Source: Siniperca chuatsi
Taxonomy: Eukaryota; Chordata; Actinopteri; Centrarchiformes; Sinipercidae
Direction: 5' to 3'
Length of the DNA: 64,000 nucleotides
Assembly: GCF_020085105.1 (NCBI RefSeq)
Contig: NC_058060.1
Location: 6,616,898-6,680,897, forward strand
A program made the position numbers and the translations under genes. This document shows positions 1-15,234 of this stretch, piece after piece; position 1 is the first letter of the stretch; every line of letters begins with the position of its first letter. A model generated the notes under the pieces. That model was not told the origin of the DNA, searched no databases, and worked only from the letters and a program-made list of their open reading frames with translations.

Positions 1-150
1 GCTGCTGCTGGAAATGTTGCCGATGAGAGCAGTGAAAGTGAATCAAAGCAATAAAAGTTGCCATGAAACCAAAACAATGAGCTGAAAGATGTTCAAATGC
101 TCCATAGAACTGAGGGGAATGGCAGAGTTGGGTGAAAATTCTCTAATCAA
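1..150. repeat. MITE-like dispersed repeat, family F1, copy 1
   Basis: This edge segment resembles three other places in the window: 38270-38450 in the same orientation, and 12815-12990 and 54870-55110 in the opposite one. Shared landmarks are AATGAGCTGAAAG, CTCCATAGA-CTGAG and AATTCTCT. No coding content is seen. Confidence 0.6.
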
Positions 151-170
151 TATAAAAATGCCTTCGAGAC

Positions 171-2745
<2,575 letters not shown>

Positions 2746-2750
2746 ATGCA

Positions 2751-2753
2751 GGG

Positions 2754-2787
<34 letters not shown>

Positions 2788-2788
2788 T
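2751..2788. repeat. TC/TG dinucleotide microsatellite
   Basis: A CT-dinucleotide run followed by a TG run ending at 2788. Confidence 0.9.
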
Positions 2789-2789
2789 A

Positions 2790-2970
2790 ATTACCTGAGT
2801 GGTGAAAGGTGTGCCAGAGCAGCGCTTCTCCACGCTTCCTGGATTCCCCCTGGTCAGCTCATCCACTGGCTTTTCCACACCCTTTAAACCCTGAAATAAA
2901 CCTTTTTCACTATTTCAAGCCTTCAGTCTCCTGCCTCTGCATCTTGCACTTCACAAATTCATTCGTAACA
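2790..2970 (+). mobile_element. Probable LTR 3' fragment with AATAAA
   Basis: CCTTTAAACCCTGAAATAAACC is followed by CAAGCCTTCAGTCTCCTGCC and an end resembling TTCGTAACA. This resembles the R-U5 part of fish LTR elements, with the AATAAA at 2895-2900. Assignment to the gypsy copy upstream is inference; only one partial LTR is visible. Confidence 0.45.
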
Positions 2971-3054
2971 AAGACTAAAGGAACAAAGAAAGTGACTTTG
3001 CCATACAGAATCAAAATGTATTAACTAGTATGTTAAGTTTAATTGACAGTACAA

Positions 3055-3738
3055 CGCCAGGGACACACAGGAGGCGGAATCGTCGTGAAGCGCCATGCTA
3101 GGTCATTTCTCCTGTGAGCAGTAGTCTGGCTGTTCAGACCAGAAGCACATTTCTGCTCAACAAGCGATTCTGCTCCTCTGCTCTTTTCTAATCACAATAA
3201 AGAGCTGATCTTTATAATAACCTCACAAATTTATAACTTAAAGCTTTTTATGTGTTTCGGCAGGGTGTCGCTTCTACTGCAACAATGAAGTAAAAAGGAT
3301 TGCCTTGTGTGATGATCTGCGGGGAGGGGCACACACACACGCACAGACAGGCCCTGCTTGTAAAAAACACAATCACAAGCAGCAGTGATACTCTTTCTAA
3401 TAAATATAGTGGATGGGCAGATCTTAATATTTCATCATGGGGGGGGATCAAAAGTGTTGGAAAACATGGGATATTATTTATCAGAATCAGATCATTTCTA
3501 TCATATGTAATATCAATTTATATAGTTTATAATAGATTATCAGTGTGTTTTCTTGTCAGATTCGCTCATGGCACGTGGAAAAAATAGACCTGATGTCGAA
3601 ACTATGGCTGCTGAGTGCGAGCCAGCTGCAGAGCTCCATGCTGGCTCGCTGTCTGAACAGCCCCATTGGTTAACATGGGCGCCAACAGGAAGCAGGCAGC
3701 ACTTTACGGCGCTTCCCCCTCCTGTGTGTCCCCGGGGC
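3055..3738. mobile_element. Non-autonomous DNA element with ~45-bp imperfect TIRs
   Basis: The left end reads CCAGGGACACACAGGAGGCG (from 3058). The complement of the right end (3692-3738) reads CCGGGGACACACAGGAGGGG. The similarity continues inward for about 25 bases (AATCGTCGTGAAGCGCC against AAGCGCCGTAAAGTGC). The interior has no transposase. A clear target duplication was not found. Confidence 0.6.
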
Positions 3739-3739
3739 A

Positions 3740-6380
3740 AGAAGAATGTAAAGCTTGATGTCGTCATGCTGATACCGACAGGAGCTATAGGCCCTGTTAA
3801 CAAGAATTATTATTCATGTAAAGGAAGGGGGGTGCCCCATTGAAAAACGAATTCAATGTAAGTTAGATTCTGTTATTTAATATTAAAGTTGTTTTCATTC
3901 TGATAGTTGGAAATGTAAATCTGCTCCTTCCTCTTCCCAAAATTAAGGTCACTCGATATGATCAGTTTAATGCATTTAAACCTTTAATTTGCCACAACTA
4001 TTTTACGATTCCATGATTATATTGAAGAGAGATCCTACTCCTGACCTAATGCTAAATTACTTTTAGTAATCTATCAGCATCAACCCCAATATATCACAGG
4101 AAAATTATAGTTTCACTTGGTGGTTCAGATAGCCAGGGGGCAAATTGCGCTGGAAGGGAGGAGGGCAGCAGATGATCCATGTCGATTCTCGCATTAAGCT
4201 CTCTGGAGCTCTCTTGCATCCTCGGGTGCACTCGGTCCCACCTGATGTCAACTGGCTCAAACATTTTAATCCACCTAGCCCAGATCTATTCTGTCTGCCT
4301 TAATTATTTTCTTTCTTCCAATTTCTATCCTAAAGAATTGAGAAGTTTATTACATGTCTAATGCTTCCATGTTTAAAACTGGACCTCCTCAGTTGCTGAA
4401 AGGATACGAAACACCTTTAGTACCTTAGTAATAAATGAGTAGGTCTAGTAGATAGTGTTAATTAAATGTTATAAATGGCAATCATGTTACAATATCTGTT
4501 TTTATGACAATGCACATATGTGAGCTAGAGCCACTAGGCGACTCTCTCTTTTTTTGTCTTTGGTTGAACGCAAAGATTTGACGTGCTGCGGTAAGCGTAT
4601 TCTCATTGTGCCCATTGTCTCTCTCTCTCTCTAGTACGGTCTAGATCTGCTCTATAGGAAAAGTGCAATGAGATAACTTCTGTTATGCATAAATATGCAG
4701 TATTTCTTGTATTAGGCGAAGGGATGTGCATTACCTGTCTGTCTCCTCCTCTGTAGGGGATGAAAAAGAGGAGGGGGGAACAGGCAGGCCAGAACCAGCA
4801 CCCATGGGGTATGAGGTTTGACATCCAACTTACATCTTTTTTCTGGATTAGTGGATATGTGTAACTAGTTCTGGTTAGTTCAGTTCCTGAATCAAAATCA
4901 GCATGTTGACATAAAACTTAACATTCTCCCTATAATATTAATTAAACATGGTATATCAATTAATGTACATTTGACTCTGAATTGCAAAGTTGGTTTCTTT
5001 TGTTCCTTGTTCCCTGTATGGGTTATTGTATAAGTCCAGATATCATCCGGAGGGTGGATAAGTGAGGGTCATAAATTGGCCCATTGTCACTTAACTTCTG
5101 GTAAAGAATATGATTGTAAGCAAGTTATACATGCCTGAAATGCAAATTCTCCCCCTGCATGCTTGGCTCACTACTTTTGTTCCCAGTCTTGCAAAGCATT
5201 CAGTAATATTTCATTTCTTTCGCTGATGTTTGAGAGGATTCAGAGCAATAGGCAAGCTGATTTTGGATGGGTCTGTCTCATTGTTGCATACCAAATGAGT
5301 TGTGTCTGTAGAAGGCATTTAACTGTGCTGCTCTGCCCCTTGTCAACTCTATGACTCATATAAGCCAGAGTAATGAGGTCAAACTAGTAGTGTACTCTGG
5401 AAGCTCTGGATACACTAACAAGCCCCCTTTTATGCCATTGTTCTTGATAACTCTGGTCAGACTGGACTGGGCTTTGATGTTGTTTACTTTGTAACCATGT
5501 TTGTTTCTGTAGAAGTGGTATTTTAGATCCCTTCTTGCCATTACTTTTAATTGCATTTTGCATCGTGAGTATTGATTGTGAGGAGCATTGTCTTGTTTCT
5601 GTTTATGAGAAAGATGCAGTGCATGCCAGCAAGTGCTCATAATGGCCATATGAGAAACAGACTAGAGAAAAGGTTGTAGAAAAACCTTCCTTATCATCCA
5701 CATGCCTAATGATGGACTCCATCAGCCTCAGAGCAGGAAATGATCTGCGAGAAAAACACTCCTGCTGAAAATTGCAGTTGTCAACAATGCACCATTTAAG
5801 TGTGAGAGAATCCTCACCCACTACATCTATATCTTGTGTTTTAATTATAGTGGCTGCCCAAGATAGCTAAATGAGATGTTATTCAAGTCCAACAATGTAC
5901 TGTAATTGGTATAATTCTGAACGTCAGAAAATCTTTGATTGTACAGTGCATTGCCTAGATTTGAACTTTGTCACTTTGGTGAAGACCAGCTAATGTTCTT
6001 TATGTTTTAGAAGAAGAAAGCTGCTTTTTCACACTTAAGTTTCCCACAGCAGTCATATAGCATTCTCTCACCAGGGGCTTCACCCATGAAAGAAGCTATT
6101 GGATGTGAGCAGTGTAGTGTGACCCTGAACAAACACACTCAGCCAGGTGAACTATGCCTCACTTTGACTCATACCATGAAATCTTGATCTTTTGGGCCAC
6201 TACAGTTAAGCAGTTTAATCATAAATCATTTAAATAAAAAAACATGTTGAAGTTGATATAGCTAACTCTATAGCTAAGGCACCCTACTGTATGTATATTT
6301 AGAGACGAAGGCCTAAAGCATCAGTTCATCCAAAACTGCTATGCAGATTGTTTTGGGTTTATTTTCCAAGGTTTTAAAAT
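3740..6380. other. Intergenic, mostly featureless; one family-A fragment
   Basis: No exon-like ORF with recognisable protein similarity. A plus-strand fragment of repeat family A sits at 4610-4690 (AGTACGGTCTAGATCTGCTC then AAAAGTGCAATGAGATAACTTCTG in two parts). A 21-mer at 4522-4542 recurs at 8211-8231. The rest is unique-looking AT-rich DNA. Confidence 0.6.
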
Positions 6381-6384
6381 ATCC

Positions 6385-6760
6385 GTCTGACAGTGGTGGC
6401 AGAAGTATCCAGATGCTTTACCTAAGTAAAAGTAGTAATACCACAGGGTAAAAATACTGTCAAAGTCCTGCATTCAAGATATTACTCATGTAAAAGTATG
6501 TAAGTATTGTCAGAAAAATTTACTTAAAGTATCAAAAGTAAAAGTATTCATTATTCAGAGTGGACCCTGTCAGTATTATATATTATTGATTTGTTACTAC
6601 TGCATTTAAGTGTAAGCAGCATTTTAATATTGTAGCTGGTCGAGATGGAGCTAATGCTAACTATACTATTTGGTAGTTTAATCAATAGTAATGCATCATA
6701 CTTTATACTTGTGGACACAAAAAGTTAAAGTAGCTGTCACTAAACATAAAATATAAAATA
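6385..6760. repeat. MITE of the 'AAGTAAAAGTA' type
   Basis: Begins with AGTGGTGGCAGAAGTATCCAG and contains TACCTAAGTAAAAGTAGTAAT and GTCCTGCATTCAAGATATTAC. This type is very common in teleost genomes. A related copy, interrupted by another insertion, lies at 32110-33095. Confidence 0.7.
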
Positions 6761-8330
6761 TAGAATTCCTAAAATTAGGTCCTTGTTCAAAGGTGTGTGT
6801 GTGTGGTTTGCCAGTTAAGAATCCATCAACTGCAGTGAACTACCGAGTGACTCTTGGCTCAGGCTGACCACAGAATAGAGATTAACATGAGAGGCAGGAC
6901 TCAAACTCCAGTTCCTTACTTAAAAGGATTACATGGTGAAACTATTTGTTTTAGCAATGAAAGGAGTTGAAATAGTGGTTACAGTTAAAAATGTTGAAAT
7001 GTTTGCAAATAACACCTGGGTTGTGCTACCTTGAAGCTGCTTCAAGATACAGTATGTAGCAGAAATGTCAAATTTTTTTGTGGTTGGTAAACCTCACAGA
7101 TCAGTGAAGCAGTGTAATTAGCTTATCTCAATCAGCTGTGTGTCCCCACCTGCAATTAATGGTTGCCATGATAACTGCAGAATGATTCCTGGGTCAGACT
7201 GTTCATTTAATAGAGATTAAACTGACAGACACATTACTCAAAATCTGTAATTCCTATCGCCTAAATTTTTTATATTGAGAGATAAGGAAATCTGAATGTG
7301 TTTGTGATGTCAAAAATGTGAGAAATAGAGCTTCCCTCCTGAAAATTCTGGTCTCAGTAAACATTGGAGTCAATAGGGCAAGTTGTAAGTAAAGAGAAAA
7401 TTTAGTTTAATAGCTTAAAAGGGAATATTTGGCATATTTATGTGCATGTCCAGTCAGTGTTGATGGTAAATGTAGTCAATTGAAGCAATAAATTCCTCTG
7501 TGCTATATTGACTAATTTAGCAGAATTATCCTCTTGCACTGTTAATGCAGCCTCTCGTCGGTGCATACTCTAGCTTGAATAAATACGGCTGAATATCTGA
7601 GTCATCCAAAACAATGTAAAAATGTATCCTTGTCCATAATATCCTCTGTACTCATTTTGGGACGTCATGTTCACTGTTGGAAAACATTTGCAATACAAGT
7701 TGAGAACAATGAGTTTTGTTTTTGAGCAGCATCTAGAGTATGCCCCTGGCCACCCAGAGGCAGAAGCTAGAAATCCAAGCACAAATAGCCTGTAGTTCTT
7801 CCTTGCCTCCAGCTACGTCACTGTCAAGTCAAATGACAGTGCTGGATGCAGGAAGAACTATTTGGTGTACTCAGCCTCCCATCAATGTAGCACGCACTGA
7901 GGAATTTGCTTTAACCTACTGTATTTACCATCACTGATTGGACATCCACAAAATGTGGATAATTTTCCCCTTTTAACTGTATTGTGTGATGTCACCCACT
8001 CTGAGCATTCTGTCTATTCATTTGACTAGAGAAATGTGACCAAATATTAAATATTTCATAAAGTATGAAAGATACAAACACTAAGAACATCAAAATCTGA
8101 TAATTAGTTTAACATTAAGTTTAAATAAAGTTTCTACATTAAACAGTGTTAAAGTAGACAGGTGCCAAAACAGGAGGAATAAGAAATCTCATGTCTGTGC
8201 TTTAAGTATTGAGCTAGAGCCACTAGGCGACCATCTTAGTTTAAGATACAGATTGGAAGCAGGAGCAGCTAGCCAGGTTCACTCCAGTTAAAAATTCACC
8301 TGTTACATTTAGTCAAGCATGAAACCAGGG
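6760..8330. other. Intergenic, no gene seen
   Basis: AT-rich sequence without recognisable coding similarity. Short ORFs at 7570-7782 and 7740-7937 have no domain signature and no splice context. Confidence 0.6.
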
Positions 8331-8339
8331 AACACAAGG

Positions 8340-8660
8340 TATTGAATCCAGACAGACACTAAGGCGGAGCAGGTGCAGTTCAGAGATTTTAATGGTGAAG
8401 AAGACTTACACGGGTTACTAGCAGGCAGAGGTCAAACCAGGGAATAAGTCAACACCGGCAGCAACAGATACAATGGGGAGCTGGCAGAGTCCAAAGAAGT
8501 TAGGCAGAGTCTTAACCATGAAGTAAAGCCACACTAGAAAGAGAAAGCTTGACAGTACAACAATTTGACATTGAATAAAGGAAATGCCAACTAATACCAT
8601 TTACAGATAAGGGGAGAAAACAAGACAGGTGAAACCAATCAAAGCAAGGCAAACCCCTCA
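8340..8660. repeat. Dispersed repeat, family B, copy 1
   Basis: Shares GTCAAACCAG, TTAGGCAGA, ACACTAGAA, AAGGGGAGA and AGGTGAAACCAATCAAAGCAA with 9140-9495 and with 29845-30160. It forms the left member of a direct pair around a low-complexity insert. Confidence 0.65.
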
Positions 8661-8671
8661 GGAGGTCAGCA

Positions 8672-9110
8672 ATGTGGCTTGATATCAGGACTGGGGGTCG
8701 ACTGGAGATCTGCGACAGACTGGCAGAAGAGCTGGTGGAACTAGTGATGCCAGCAAACCAGAAGGCTGCAGCTCAAGTGGATCAGGAGGTGGCTGCAGCT
8801 CAGGGCCTGGGGATTCCAGCAGCTCAGCAAGAACAGGTGACTGCAGCAGCTCAGGAAGTTCAGGAGGTTACGGGCCAACTGGAGCAGGTTCACAAGGCTG
8901 TGGCAATCCAGCAGAGGCAGGAGGCAGCTGCGGAGGAGCTGGAGACCGCCGAGGCGCAAGGACTGCTGACTGCCAGGGTGCCGACTGGAGACCAGGAGCA
9001 GGCGTCATCTCTGTGGCGCTGGGCAGCAATGAGGAAGAGGAGCTGGGCAGCAATGAGGACGAGGAGCTGGGCAGCGGAGAGGCACGATTTCAGCGGCAGT
9101 CACATTTCCT
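8672..9110. repeat. Low-complexity GC-rich insert with degenerate minisatellite
   Basis: Quasi-repeats of GCAGCTCAGGA-type units come first, then two near-identical GAGCTGGGCAGCAATGAGGA units with a third partial (9020-9080). An open frame of 177 codons (8672-9205) runs through it, giving an Ala/Gln/Glu-rich chain. The frame runs into the flanking repeat and shows no domain. I read it as a by-product of repeat composition, not a gene. Confidence 0.6.
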
Positions 9111-9139
9111 TCTGGGAAGCAATCGCACTATTACGTTTA

Positions 9140-9495
9140 ATCAAGCAGGAAACCAGACAGAGGTCAAACCAGAAGTCCAACGCAGGCAGTGTCCCAAGTA
9201 ATTAGGCAGATAATCCAAACCATGACGTGACTCTACAAACACTAGAACAAGCTGGACCGCTTGACACATAATACGACAATCTGACACTTAACAAAAGAAA
9301 CACACTGACTAAAATACACTCAGGTAAGGGGAGACAACGAGACACAGGTGAAACTAATCAAAGCAATCAAAGACAGGAATCAAAACAACAAGACACATGA
9401 GGGAATGAGAATATTTCAAAATAAAACAGGAAACATCGATAGAAAACATGAAACTAATGAAAACCAAAACTAAGAAGCAGAGCAGGACATGACAA
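9140..9495. repeat. Dispersed repeat, family B, copy 2
   Basis: Strongly similar to 29880-30160, including CATGAGGGAA-GAGAATATTT, CAAAATAAAACAGGAAACAT and AAGCAGAGCAGGACATGACA. Same orientation as the copy at 8340-8660. Confidence 0.75.
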
Positions 9496-9942
9496 TACCT
9501 ACCTACACCTTTTAAAGTTTTGTTGCCTAAACCTAACCAAGTAGTAATCTTTTCTGGCAGGAAGACTTTCTGGCAGAAAGCCCTGAGGACAAACTTCTCC
9601 CATCTGCAAGGACCACATTTTTCAAAACCTTTCTATTTGTGTTTGGATTCAACAAAAAATATATATAGTATAATATATGTATATGTATAGTTGGTAGGCA
9701 TTGGACACTTTTTTGAACTTTGGACAGAGCCAGGCTGGCTGCTTCTCCCCACTTAGCTAGCTCCATCTATGTAATCTATACTCTGTATTGATCTTCTCAT
9801 CTAATGCTCAGTAAAAAAACAAATATGCATATTTCCTATAATGCCAATCTATTTTTTTTTCTTTCTCTAAACAAGTATCTGTCACTGTGATTCCAATGGC
9901 CATATCCTATAATGCACACTGGAGGAGAAAGACCAATAGTAT

Positions 9943-9944
<2 letters not shown>

Positions 9945-9983
<39 letters not shown>
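9945..9983. repeat. TG dinucleotide microsatellite
   Basis: About 19 uninterrupted TG units. Confidence 0.97.
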
Positions 9984-9985
<2 letters not shown>

Positions 9986-10164
9986 GGTGACCTATTGCAG
10001 GATGGATGAGATTCCAGCTGGTACAATTTAATTCCAGACTGACCCCATAAATTTGCTCTACATATTAAATCCTTGCTAATTACAAGTGCATGCTTTCAGA
10101 GGCCTCTGGAAACAACGTTGGCTAGAGGTAGAGCTGAACTTTAAAAAATGTTCACTTTGTCATT

Positions 10165-11110
10165 CAGGCCCAGTTAAATGAGCTGTATGCAACATTCACT
10201 GCCACTAAATGTCGCGCTAGAGCACCAGCATCTGAGACCAAAACAAATGGGCGCTACGGCCCACAAGACTCCATTGGAAAAAAACAATAATTTTACCTTG
10301 CATATCATTGTAAAACACACTTTATTCACACTGGACAGAAACAAAATAAAAATCACCAAAACCATCTTTGTTAGTATTTCCACTGTTCAAACAATCACCA
10401 ACTCTAGTTTGCTCAAAATAAACCCTTAATTCACTGAAATATTCTGACTCTATGCCTCAGCCGCGAAAGGGGCTGCAATGGCTGTTGGGGACAAATGCGC
10501 CAGTCAAAGTACGTCCACGTCCACTAGTTCACTAAAGTGCTTGTTTTTGACACTGACAGGCTCAGATTGTTATTCTGTCTGACCACATTGAGGAAAGGAT
10601 CCCAACAGAGACAGACCTTATTGTTAAACAGTAAGATCCTTTTTGTTTAACCAGCAACAGCTGTTATATTACTCTCGTTCACCACCAGACTCCACTGAAA
10701 AAAATAAAAAAAATAAAATAATAAAATTACCTTGCAGGTCATCGTGAAACTCACTTCAAACTCTCAGAAACAACATAAAACTCACCAAAACCGTCTTTAT
10801 TAGTCTTTCCACTGTTCCAACAATCACAAACTCTGGTTTGGTCGAAATAAATCCTTAAATAATTGCATTAGAGGATAAAAGAAATAACAATTATATCGCT
10901 CTCCTCACAGATGAACAGTTTCACAAGGAGGGACTCACATGCACTAACACACACGCACGGCCGAACTGGCTGTATAAACAAAGCACAGAGAGGCTGGGAT
11001 AACAACATGGGCAGAGGGAGTGTGATCTACTGGCTGATCCACTATATTTTTACATAGCAAATAGTTGTTTGCTGCTATATTAATGTTCATAATTTCATAT
11101 ACAGAACCTT
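10165..11110. repeat. MITE-like repeat, family F2, with internal duplication
   Basis: 10265-10440 and 10690-10865 are related direct copies. Both contain GACTCCA(T/C)TG, TTACCTTGCA, ATCACCAAAACC or CTCACCAAAACC, and CACTGTT(C/T)(C/A)AACAATCAC. A third related piece is at 37545-37680. The starting block (ATGCAACATTCACTGCCACT) is common in teleost genomes. No coding sequence. Confidence 0.6.
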
Positions 11111-12480
11111 TAAGATGGGATTATTTGATTTGATTTGTAAAATACTTCACTTGCATTACAGAAAATAGGTTCTAACGCAATACTAGACTTAAATAGTTTT
11201 TAATTTGGGTGTTTTTTCAGTAGGTTATTTAATGTGGACTTTAAAAATACATTTGGTACCAATGTACTTATCTTTTTAGATGTGGACATGTATTATATAT
11301 GTTTATTTGGTTTTATTTTAAGCCATATGTGTGTTCCATTCAGATTCTGTTCATGTTGTGATTTTAGAAATACTAGAATTTTCACAATAGTGTCGTGAAC
11401 AACACCATGTGACCTCACTATGTAACATGGTTTTGTTAGACAGTCATCCTTTAGTGGAAGTAGAAATGAAAAACAGGTGTAAAATTGTGTGCTAATAAAT
11501 TAAGGAAACTATGTCAGAGAGATTTTTTTTCTAGGCTCTGTTTTTCTGAGATTACCAAGACCTGTGATGAGGCCATCCACTGAGATATTCACATCTGCAA
11601 GTGATTATTGTGAAGTAACAACAAATTATATGAGACGGTTTGGATGTGGGCCATTTAACGCACACACAGTAATTTTCAATAGGTCATGGTTCATGGATAA
11701 TCATAGACTTTAGAGCAGTGATTGTAGCAGGAAACAATGCATACGTTTTAAAAACTGCAATATTAGGCATATTCACAAATAAAGCAGGGTAAATGACACC
11801 GATTAACTTTGGCATAATCAAAAGCTTCTTTTTGTCTTTAAACAACATTTTTAGACTAATGTGATGCAGCTGGATATACTTTCAGTCTGATCTAATGCAA
11901 ATGGTTGTATGGCATTAATTAACTGTGCCATTTCTGCATCATACTCAAACTTTTCAGCCTTTGTGACCCTACAGAAATGCCATGGTGTATCAATATCTAT
12001 CTAGCCACTTACTCTTCTTCCGCAAAAGCAAAGTCACATGGAAAAGACCAATAACAATATTTGGGAAAGCATGCCTCTGTGGCTCAAAGGAAGAATAATG
12101 ATTAACATATAAATAATGCAACAGCATTATTTAAATAGCAGGCTGTGCAGATAAAAGTGAAAACAGAAAACAATCTGCTTGTTGCTTACAAGTCTGACTT
12201 TTATTGATGGAAGGCTTTGCACGCAAGAGAGAGACAACAAGAGAAAACATGAAAGAATGGAGGGATAACAAGATGAGAACAGGAAAAGAGGGGAAGAAAT
12301 ACGAGTAAGATATGGCTGTCTGAGTTTATGATCAAAAAAGTATGTGTATGTGTACTACTGTTTCTCTCTTCTAATTTTTTCAACGTATAACAGTCAAGTT
12401 TGGGCATGTACAGTGATGGTGAGGGTTAAGGTTACACTTTGGGGGTTAGACTATGACTTTCCAATTAAACTCCTCACAAA
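11110..12480. other. Intergenic, no gene seen
   Basis: AT-rich, no recognised element or exon. Includes a purine-rich stretch at 12225-12310. Confidence 0.55.
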
Positions 12481-12489
12481 TACACCAAT

Positions 12490-12700
12490 GCTACCCTGCG
12501 AGTGGGTGTGTATCAGTCTGAATAATCAGACTGACTTGCCATTTTTGTTATTCAGTCTGACATTCAGTTCCATTAAATTCACCATGAGCAAGCATTTGGC
12601 GACAGTGGCAAGAAAAAACTTCCTTTTAACAGGCAGAAACCTTAGACAGAACCAGACTCACTGGTGGGCGGCCATCCACCGCTGCCGTGTTAGGTTTTGA
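12490..12700. repeat. Composite of two dispersed repeats
   Basis: 12499-12560 (GTGGGTGTGTATCAGTCTGA, then CTTGCCATTTTTG) resembles 13774-13840. It is followed directly by a minus-orientation fragment of family A at 12583-12690, recognised by GCAAGCATTTGGCGACAGTG and AAAACTTCCTTTTAACAGGC. Confidence 0.6.
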
Positions 12701-12814
12701 GAGGGGGTGTTGGGGGAAGGGGATTGGGTTAGGGAGACATTCATCTTGACTTATCCCTCACGCTGATGTCATTTTCATCACAATGCTAGCATGCTATGAA
12801 CAGTTTACTTAAAG

Positions 12815-12990
12815 CTGCACTAATCAATATTTCTATATTAACAATAGGGCAAATGTTTGTGTGTAATGTAAAAGCTGTTGCTCATAGTAATGATTCCACA
12901 GAGAGTTATCACCGGACTCAGCTCTATGGAGTGTTTTAGTGTCTTTCAGCTCATTTTTTTTGGTTTAACTTTACTATTTTCATTCAGTTG
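12815..12990. repeat. MITE-like repeat, family F1, copy 2
   Basis: The reverse complement contains AATGAGCTGAAAGACACTAA and CTCCATAGAGCTGAG, as in copies at 1-150, 38270-38450 and 54870-55110. Confidence 0.6.
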
Positions 12991-14099
12991 CGGGGCCGGT
13001 ATATTAACTGAGAGGCTAATGAGGGAATGAGATGCAGGTGAGGAGGATGGTGGGGAAGGCAAGGCAAGGCAACTGCAGAGCAGATGAGGGAAGTGGGAAC
13101 AGGTGTGTTGATGGGTGAGGCAATTGGGTGATGGGGAAAGGAAGGAAAGTCAGAGGGAATCTGGTGGATGGATGGAAAATGGCAATGAAGGAGCCTGGGG
13201 AATAGGGAATGTGGACAGAGTGAGTATTGGAATTACAATCATCAGGTGGCTTAAAACACAACTCCAACTGAATGCTAACATTGTTCTATGTCTGCTGGAT
13301 GTGTAAATAGTCAACTGTTTGCTTACACATTCACCATCTCCTTGTTTCCACTTCATGTATTGTTGTACTGCTTCTGAGTATACTGTGTGCCTCTGACCAA
13401 ATTAAGTTCCTCCTTTTAAATAATAAAGTTAATTTTGATTTTGAATTTGATTTGATGGCAACATTTACAAGGTAATAAAATGCCAATGTTGTATTTGTGG
13501 CTTGTGCGCTGCAAGTGGTAAAATAATCAATTAATGTGTAAATAAATGTGAAGATATTACAAAACATTTCGATTTCAACATTTCGATAACCGTTGGGTCG
13601 ATAGCCGAGATTGCTAAACATTGATCGGCGAACAGAAGAGGAAGTCTTGGCCCAGATAGCCATTATCTGGATATCCGCTGGCTACACCGGAAGCCCTGAA
13701 ACATTGGCTGTTGCCCCCTACGTCCGACGATAGGTTCCGAAATTGGTCAGGCTCTAGCAACACAACCCAGTGAATGGGTGTGTATTAGCCTGATAATCAG
13801 GGTGAATTGCCATTTTGTTTCGTTTCATTATCCAATCTTAAGTTTTTTTGATAGCCATGTTTCAGCGGTTTGGCTTCGTCACTCATTACTGATTGGTTAG
13901 GGCAGAATACATTTTCAGACATAACAGAAGGTCCGCCATTGCAAGGAAGAGTTAACAACATTTGCCATGTTTAGCAAAGGAATTTGCTGATTTAAGAGTT
14001 ATTATTTCTTTAAGTCAATTTAGAACCACCTGTAAAGCTGTATCAATCTCTTCCGCACTTGTCGCCCAATCCCACCTACAAACCTCTGATTAGCTCGGT

Positions 14100-14545
14100 T
14101 GTTTTTCTTACCAGGGAAACAGCAACCTGTTCTCCTTCCCAGGTCATCAAATACCGACGTTTTGTCACGCCCTTTGTCACATGAGACACACCAGGCTTTC
14201 AATTAACTCCAAGGTAAAACCATTTGCGGCAATATTAGACGCTCAGAACTGCTCCGGCTGTCCATTCACTCCAACATTAACCTGACCGCGGACGGCGTTA
14301 TAAGATGCTGTGAGCATCAGTCCCATTTGAGAACCGAGGACCTGCAACCTGGAAGTATTTTCCTCACTGTTAATTCCCATGTTAAGGTTTTCTTTCATTG
14401 ATATCCTCAACATTTCTCAAAACTAAAACACGAATGTGTCCTTGATAATTCAACAATAAGATTGGTTAATGTTACTGCTATCAGTTTTTATGATTTCTCT
14501 TTCAGTTCTGAGAAATAAAATATTTTTTGTCCTATTCTTTTCTAT
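14100..14545. repeat. Left arm of a large inverted pair
   Basis: The arm is the approximate reverse complement of 15955-16375. Matching landmarks are TCATCAAATACC, TTTTGTCACGCCC, GAGACACACC-GGCTTTCAATTA, GGCAATATTAGACGCTCAGA, TATAAGATGCTGT and TGTTAATTCCCATGTTAAGG. Identity is high in blocks with indels (estimated by eye). No coding sequence. Confidence 0.75.
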
Positions 14546-15188
14546 TGGCCTGCGTCCACATCACCTGACTGCCAAGTTTATTTTGTGAAAACCAAAATGG
14601 TGGACATTTCTTTTACAGTGGAAAATGCAGTATTTTAAGATAGTTTCAAACAAAAAGCTTCGGAGCTAAACCAAATACATTGTTGAAAAGGTCGCAACCT
14701 GAAGAGTAAGATATGTCAGTATGAAGATTCTTCATGGCTCCTGCTTTGAGATACTGACCTTTGAACCTTGACTTTGGTGCATGTTTGAAGGTTTATAATC
14801 CAGCAACAAAAGAGGGTACAGACATGGGACCAACTGTTATAGAGAGTTATAGAGACCAGAGAAATTTACTTGATACAGCAGTTCAAGATTCAACACATAC
14901 AGGAAAAAGGTTGATAGATAAAAAATACACATAAAATAGAAATAAAATAGAAATAGCGAAAATAAGAGCTATAAACACTATATACATCTGTCATTTATAG
15001 AAATACATGTGATGCATAATTGCGCAGAATACTTGCACAGATATTGTAATACACACATGGTGTGTAGCATTATACTACTATGTGAGATGGATGAATTACA
15101 CAGGGTACAGCAGGAGGTAGTTGTAGAGTGTAAATATTTTTAATTGCACAGAAAACAATTTTACAGTGTAAGTAAATTTTTTAAATTC

Positions 15189-15191
<3 letters not shown>

Positions 15192-15231
<40 letters not shown>
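15192..15231. repeat. AC dinucleotide microsatellite
   Basis: About 20 uninterrupted AC units, immediately before the LINE-derived stretch. Confidence 0.97.
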
Positions 15232-15233
<2 letters not shown>

Positions 15234-15234
15234 G

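Noticed and set aside
8672..9205. 177-codon open frame rich in Ala, Gln and Glu
   Set aside because: It arises from GC-rich repeated units and runs into a dispersed repeat; no domain, splice signal or promoter supports a gene.
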